Source: Thraustochytrium sp. TN22 | Lineage: Eukaryota > Sar > Bigyra > Thraustochytrida > Thraustochytriidae | Assembly: GCA_013306675.1 (NCBI GenBank) | Contig: JABLUY010000097.1 | Span: forward strand, 1-64,000 | Direction: 5' to 3' | Length of the DNA: 64,000 nucleotides | In this document: positions 60,726 through 64,000 of the stretch, in pieces | Layout: each line of letters starts with the position of its first letter | Numbering within the stretch: position 1 is the first letter of the stretch | Translations under genes and position numbers: made by a program | The notes under the pieces: model-generated | The model's database searches: none | What the model was told of the DNA's origin: nothing | Seen by the model: only the letters and a program-made list of their open reading frames with translations

Positions 60726-60729
60726 GTAG
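58456..60729 (+). CDS. METTL17: METTL17/Rsm22-type mitoribosome small-subunit assembly factor
   Basis: A 757-aa protein of the Rsm22/METTL17 family, which helps mature the mitochondrial ribosomal small subunit and carries an Fe-S cluster. The SAM-binding-like motif is MLDFGSGVGSSVLAAR (~200). The Fe-S ligands appear as APCLHSQTC, then GCHFVQS (about 395-425) and a distal Cys in VTMDLCEADG. The C-terminus has KVRDRVYRAARKAEWGGLW, the family's end signature. It is longer than METTL17 (about 450 aa) because of acidic/Lys-rich inserts (about 455-520) and a C-terminal extension ending in 18 Asn codons. The upstream frame to 58312 is Pro/Arg filler, so ATG 58456 is preferred. The first ~50 residues are Arg-rich, fitting mitochondrial import. 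Confidence 0.92.
60670..60723 (+). repeat. (AAC)n repeat encoding terminal poly-Asn
   Basis: Eighteen pure AAC codons at the very end of the METTL17-like frame, followed by AAG TAG. The lack of synonymous changes indicates recent expansion at the DNA level. Confidence 0.95.
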
Positions 60730-61573
60730 AAGCCCTGACCAAGCCTCAGAATGGTGCAGGAGTCACCGACGATTTGTACAAGGTAGTTTTTGACTGATTT
60801 TGTCACAGAGACTTGCGTCAGCCCGCAGCCAAGAGATGTCGCGCAGACCCGGTCAGTGCATGGCTTGGACTCTCTGTGGCCCCGACGAGGCTCGAGCCTC
60901 TCTTGGTTGTAAACCTTCTTCCTGAAGCCAAGTTCGTGCTTCGTAGTACCGTCACCTGTGTCTGCCCAGCGTCATCCCGCAGCCAGGAAACGCGCAACTC
61001 CGATCTGCTCAAGGTCGGTGCAGGGCGTTCCGCTGCCCTGAATTGCCAGTGCAGTTGCACCGCCACCGCCGCCGCCGCAGCCAAGCCACTGCAGCCGCCG
61101 CCGAGCGGCCGAGCCACGCTGCCACGAGGCACCGACGACCGGACGGCCAGCAGTCTCCTTCTCCCAGTGGCAGTTGCAGGCACGTTGCGCGCGCGTCCGC
61201 GTCACGGTGACAGTCCGAGTCAGCCCGCAGTCCGGAGTTGCGCGTGGCTCGGGCAACCGGATGTCAGCGCACTGCCTCGCTCGGCCTTGTCATTGGCAGG
61301 AGAAAACAAACCAAAGTCACTTCCGATATCGTACATCTACTACCAGGCATTGGCATGCTTCATTGCGTCAGCCAACAGCCGGCACATGCGCAGACTTTCA
61401 GCCACCGCCACAAATCAGCGCAGAGTCACGGTCTCGCGAAAAAAAATCTTGCCAGCCTGAGAGCGGCAGAGCCTCGGCCTCGCGAATGGTCGATGGCTGA
61501 GTGCCTGGGCGGCTAAACGCACATCAGTTCGTGTTGATCAGAGCAATGTCCGGACTGGATGGCGAAACGCACA
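60730..61573. other. Convergent intergenic region, no supported gene
   Basis: Shared 3' flank of the METTL17 and NPRL2 genes. Open frames on both strands are short and unrecognised. It contains a copy of the end of NPRL2 at 61515-61557 and a CCCAGTGGCAG motif near 61163. Confidence 0.6.
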
Positions 61574-61607
61574 TCAGTTCGTGTTGATCAGAGCAATGTC
61601 CGGACTG
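61515..61607. repeat. 43-bp direct repeat spanning the NPRL2 stop codon
   Basis: Two identical 43-bp copies (61515-61557 and 61565-61607), offset by 50 bp and beginning AAACGCACATCAGTTCGTG. The right copy contains the last NPRL2 codons and stop (LINTN-stop on the minus strand). The left copy repeats them in the 3' UTR. Confidence 0.97.
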
Positions 61608-62980
61608 CGCGCCAGCATGTCGCGCAACGAGTCAGAAGGGCACCAGAGTTCAGCGCAGATTGCGTCAAAGCTCTGTTGACCCTTGAGCAACGAAGGCGAG
61701 GGCGGTCTCGGTCGCTTCTTCGCGGCACCGGTCGAAGCACCGCTCGTGGCGACGCCCCCTTCCTCGTCCTCGTCCTCGTCGTCGCCGCCGCCGCCGCCGC
61801 CATCGTCGTCGTCGTCCTCCTTGTCGTCGTTCTCCTCCTCTTGCTTGGGCTCGCCACGGAGCGGGTGCGGCGCGTTGGGCGGCTCGTTTGGGTCGCGCAC
61901 TTCCTCCAGGGCCGAGACCACCTGCGAGGCGACCTCACTGCGGTACGCGTAAAAGGCATCGCGCTCGTGGCCGTCGAGCCTGCTCCGCGGCACCGCCGGC
62001 GCGAGCACCGGGTACGTGTTGACGCGGCGGATGATGCTGTTGAGCACACCAAAGGTGACGAACTTGCGCAGGTTGATGTTCACCAGATCCCAGTGGTAGT
62101 GCTGGCAAAAGACCTCCAGCGGGAGGCACGGGTGCAGACCGGCATAGGCCTTGAAGACCTGCGCCAGCGTGGGCGCGTCGCCGCGGTCGTTGGCCACGTA
62201 CGCCAGGCAGTTGTGCTGCAGCGTGCTATCCTCAACCAGTTCCACGAGCCGAGGTGTGCACGTGTAGCAGTTGGAGTACTGGAAGATGTCCACCAGCCGC
62301 ACGCAACGAAAGTACAGCAGCTGCCGCACGCATCGCCGCACCAGAGCCACGGCCACGTCGCTCTCCTCCGCGATGAGCTTGACGTGACGCTCGCCGTCCA
62401 TGTAGCGGATCACCTGCTGGATCGTCAGGTCCCACTCCTTGGTGACAAAGTACGACAGGGCGCGGATCGGCACCGGGACCTGGTGGTCCAGCACGTCCGT
62501 TGGGTCCACCAGCCGCGGCGAGATCTTGAGCGCCAACACGTTGCGCGCGTCCACCGACACGGTACACTCGCCGTAGCTCGACAGCTCGCTCAGCACCTGC
62601 GCGAGCACCTCCTTGACGCGCGGCTCGGTCTCCTCTTTGGACAGGAACTGGGACTCCACCTCGGCCGCTTTCATCACGTTCGACAGCTTCTTGAGCACCG
62701 GCTCGAAGGCGCCCGTCTGCGTGTCCTCGCGGAACACGAAGCCGAACGCAAAGAAGAGCGCGTTACGCGTGTACACCTTGGAGTCCTCCACGTACAACGG
62801 GTTGCTCATCACCTTGAGCTGCGTGATATCATCCGACACCGTCAGCAGCGATCCGCACAGCTCCTGCTTGGTGATAATGAAGTCGCTCACGCGGTCGAAG
62901 AACGCGCCGTCGCTGCTGCTCAGCAGCGCCCGCTCCGCGCCGTCCTCCTCCTGCTGCTCCCCGCGCCTCTGCTGCTCCTG

Positions 62981-63014
<34 letters not shown>

Positions 63015-63100
63015 GCGGCGCCGGGCCTCTTGGCCACCACCTCGCAGACCACCTTGGGCCCGACGATGTCGTCGAACTTAGCGAAGAAAACCGACTCCAT
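61574..63100 (-). CDS. NPRL2: NPRL2, GATOR1 complex subunit (nitrogen permease regulator 2-like)
   Basis: A 508-aa orthologue of NPRL2/Npr2, part of GATOR1, the Rag GTPase-activating complex that shuts down TORC1 at the lysosome/vacuole when amino acids are scarce. The start MESVFFAKFDDIVGPKVVCE and FITKQELCG-like region are the longin-domain hallmarks. Further matches are NPLYVEDSKVYTRNALFFAF, RLVDIFQYSNCYTCTPRL and WDLVNINLRKFVTFGVLNSI. A Q run (residues ~30-39) interrupts the N-terminal domain and an acidic, Gly-rich insert lies near 440-465. Both are unusual for the family. The C-terminal end is rich in Ser/Leu helices (SFDAICAELWCPSDSLRDML). It shares a ~305-bp divergent region with the EF-hand-like gene. 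Confidence 0.95.
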
Positions 63101-63405
63101 CGCGGCGGCGCGTGGCGCCCCTTCGCGCGCCCGCGCCCACGCCCGCGCCCGCGCCCGCGCGCGCCCGCGCCCGCCGACGATGGAGATCGTGTCAGCCCGG
63201 AGGAGGAGTCGCGCTTGGCGGCGGCCCGGAATTCCGGGCGCGCGCGGAGGTCCGGGCGGCGGAGCGAGCGGCGCCCGGAGATCCGGGCGGTTTGAACTGG
63301 CGGCGGAATTCCGGGCATCAACGTCTCTCCGCGAGCGGCGCGAGGTCGAGTCCCAGGAGCGCGACCAAATCGCGCTCGCGCCGGGCGGCGGCGCTCGCGG
63401 CGGCG
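63101..63405. promoter_or_regulatory. Divergent promoter region, NPRL2 / EF-hand-like gene
   Basis: 305 bp. It holds a perfect 16-bp palindrome GCCCGGAATTCCGGGC (63224-63239), a second partial copy (GGCGGAATTCCGGGC, 63302-63316) and two weaker CCGGGCGG relatives between. Also GCCCGCGC-type repeats near 63125-63175. Paired palindromes between two start codons suggest a regulatory site for both genes. This is inferred. Confidence 0.45.
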
Positions 63406-64000
63406 ATGCTCGCGGCGCTCTTCGAGCGGCTGCTGCGCGCCGCAGCGCGCGGCAAACGCGCGGCCGGCGAGGACGACCTCGAGGCGCTCGCCAGACTCGT
63501 GCGCGTGCTGCAGGGCGACGAGGAGGGCAAGGAGCTGGAGGACAGCCCAGCGGCGCGGCGCAATGGACCGGAGAGGCTCCTGGCTAGCGGGGACCTTGAG
63601 GCGCGCCTGCGCTCGGCATGCGGCCAGGACTTCGTGCTGGAGGACGCCGAGGTGGACGCGCTGCACGCGCTCTTCGGCGCAGGCCGCGGCCAGCTGCGCC
63701 TTGATGACCTCGTCCAGAGCCTGCGAGACTTCCATCACACTGCAGCGGTGGAGGCCTTCACACGACGCGTGCGCAGCCTCCTGCACCACGCGCTGCAGCA
63801 TGACGTCAACGTGCGCATGCACTTCGAGAGGCACGACCCGGCGCGCACAGGTCGCATCCTCGTGGCAGACTTCTCCGCGGCACTCCGCGGTCTCGGGCTG
63901 CGCGCTCGCCCCGAAGACATCCAGGCCGTCGCCAACGAGTTCCTTGACGCAGCGGACCCCTCGCGCGTCGACTATGCCCACTTCCTGAGAGAGATGCGGG
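63406..64000 (+). CDS. EF-hand-like protein, 3' end beyond window
   Basis: Open from ATG 63406 to the window edge (198 codons seen, no stop). It starts MLAALFERLLRAAARGKRAA. Helix-loop-helix units with calmodulin/centrin-like spacing follow: FGAGRGQLRLDDLVQSLRDF, then MHFERHDPARTGRILVADF, then FLDAADPSRVDYAHFLREM. Loops keep the hydrophobic pattern and the central Gly in one case, but lack most Ca2+-ligand acids (e.g. DPARTGRILVAD), so calcium binding is doubtful for those seen. Further hands may lie outside the window. The overlapping frame from 63180 gives an Arg/Gly/Ala-rich product and is rejected. The frame stays open upstream of 63406 but without protein-like sequence. Confidence 0.72.
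   Translation, partial: MLAALFERLLRAAARGKRAAGEDDLEALARLVRVLQGDEEGKELEDSPAARRNGPERLLASGDLEARLRSACGQDFVLEDAEVDALHALFGAGRGQLRLDDLVQSLRDFHHTAAVEAFTRRVRSLLHHALQHDVNVRMHFERHDPARTGRILVADFSAALRGLGLRARPEDIQAVANEFLDAADPSRVDYAHFLREMR

Noticed and set aside
61559-63295. 578-aa plus-strand frame
   Set aside because: Antisense to NPRL2, whose conserved motifs lie on the minus strand.
63180-63587. Plus-strand frame starting MEIVSARRRSR upstream of the EF-hand-like gene
   Set aside because: Arg/Gly/Ala-rich with no motif. The frame starting at 63406 gives helix-loop-helix units and stays open to the window end.

Overview
The window is nuclear DNA from a GC-rich, gene-dense, intron-poor protist. Most proteins are encoded by single long open frames whose third codon positions are almost all G or C. 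The gene set is eukaryotic: an Arf GEF, a ferlin, polycystin, INCENP, NPRL2 and a PAPS transporter. A PT-rich LRR surface protein, a GT77-type glycosyltransferase and a type II NADH dehydrogenase fit a heterotrophic stramenopile such as a thraustochytrid or bicosoecid. The lineage is an inference, not proved by the sequence. A CCDC96/CFAP184 axonemal protein and a polycystin-2-like channel argue that the organism makes a cilium or flagellum.

Layout. 1-16 kb: SLC35B2-like transporter (-, one intron), giant Sec7 Arf GEF (+), RMDN-type TPR protein (-), kinase-FYVE fusion (+). 16-22 kb: an unrecognised 235-aa gene whose 3' end is present in three tandem copies, then a 1242-aa unrecognised protein containing a 63-bp coding minisatellite. 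22-28 kb: AAAP amino acid transporter (+), a 12-exon LRR/PT-repeat membrane protein (-) with one 69-nt exon per LRR, and a small tail-anchored protein (-). 28-35 kb: 2094-aa ferlin followed by fifteen perfect 20-bp repeats. 35-39.4 kb: a ~2.2-kb tandem duplication, each copy carrying a Galpha-like pseudo-GTPase without a helical domain. 39.7-49 kb: INCENP, CFAP184 and polycystin-2. 50-61 kb: a 2OG dioxygenase-Ctr copper transporter fusion, NDH2, a GT77-like enzyme and METTL17/Rsm22. 61-64 kb: NPRL2 (GATOR1) and an EF-hand-like gene cut by the window edge.

Many neighbours form head-to-head pairs (SLC35B2/Sec7, RMDN/kinase-FYVE, small TM protein/ferlin, CFAP184/PKD2, GT77/METTL17, NPRL2/EF-hand) with shared upstream regions. 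Several of these carry AT-rich AATTCGAA-type islands in otherwise GC-only DNA, which are candidate bidirectional promoter elements. No prokaryotic operons, CRISPR arrays, rRNAs or convincing tRNAs were seen. The most unusual items are the paired Galpha-like pseudo-GTPases, the dioxygenase-Ctr fusion, the exon-per-LRR gene with its uniform GTACGT donors, and the minisatellite gene with a CACGTG palindrome in most repeat units.
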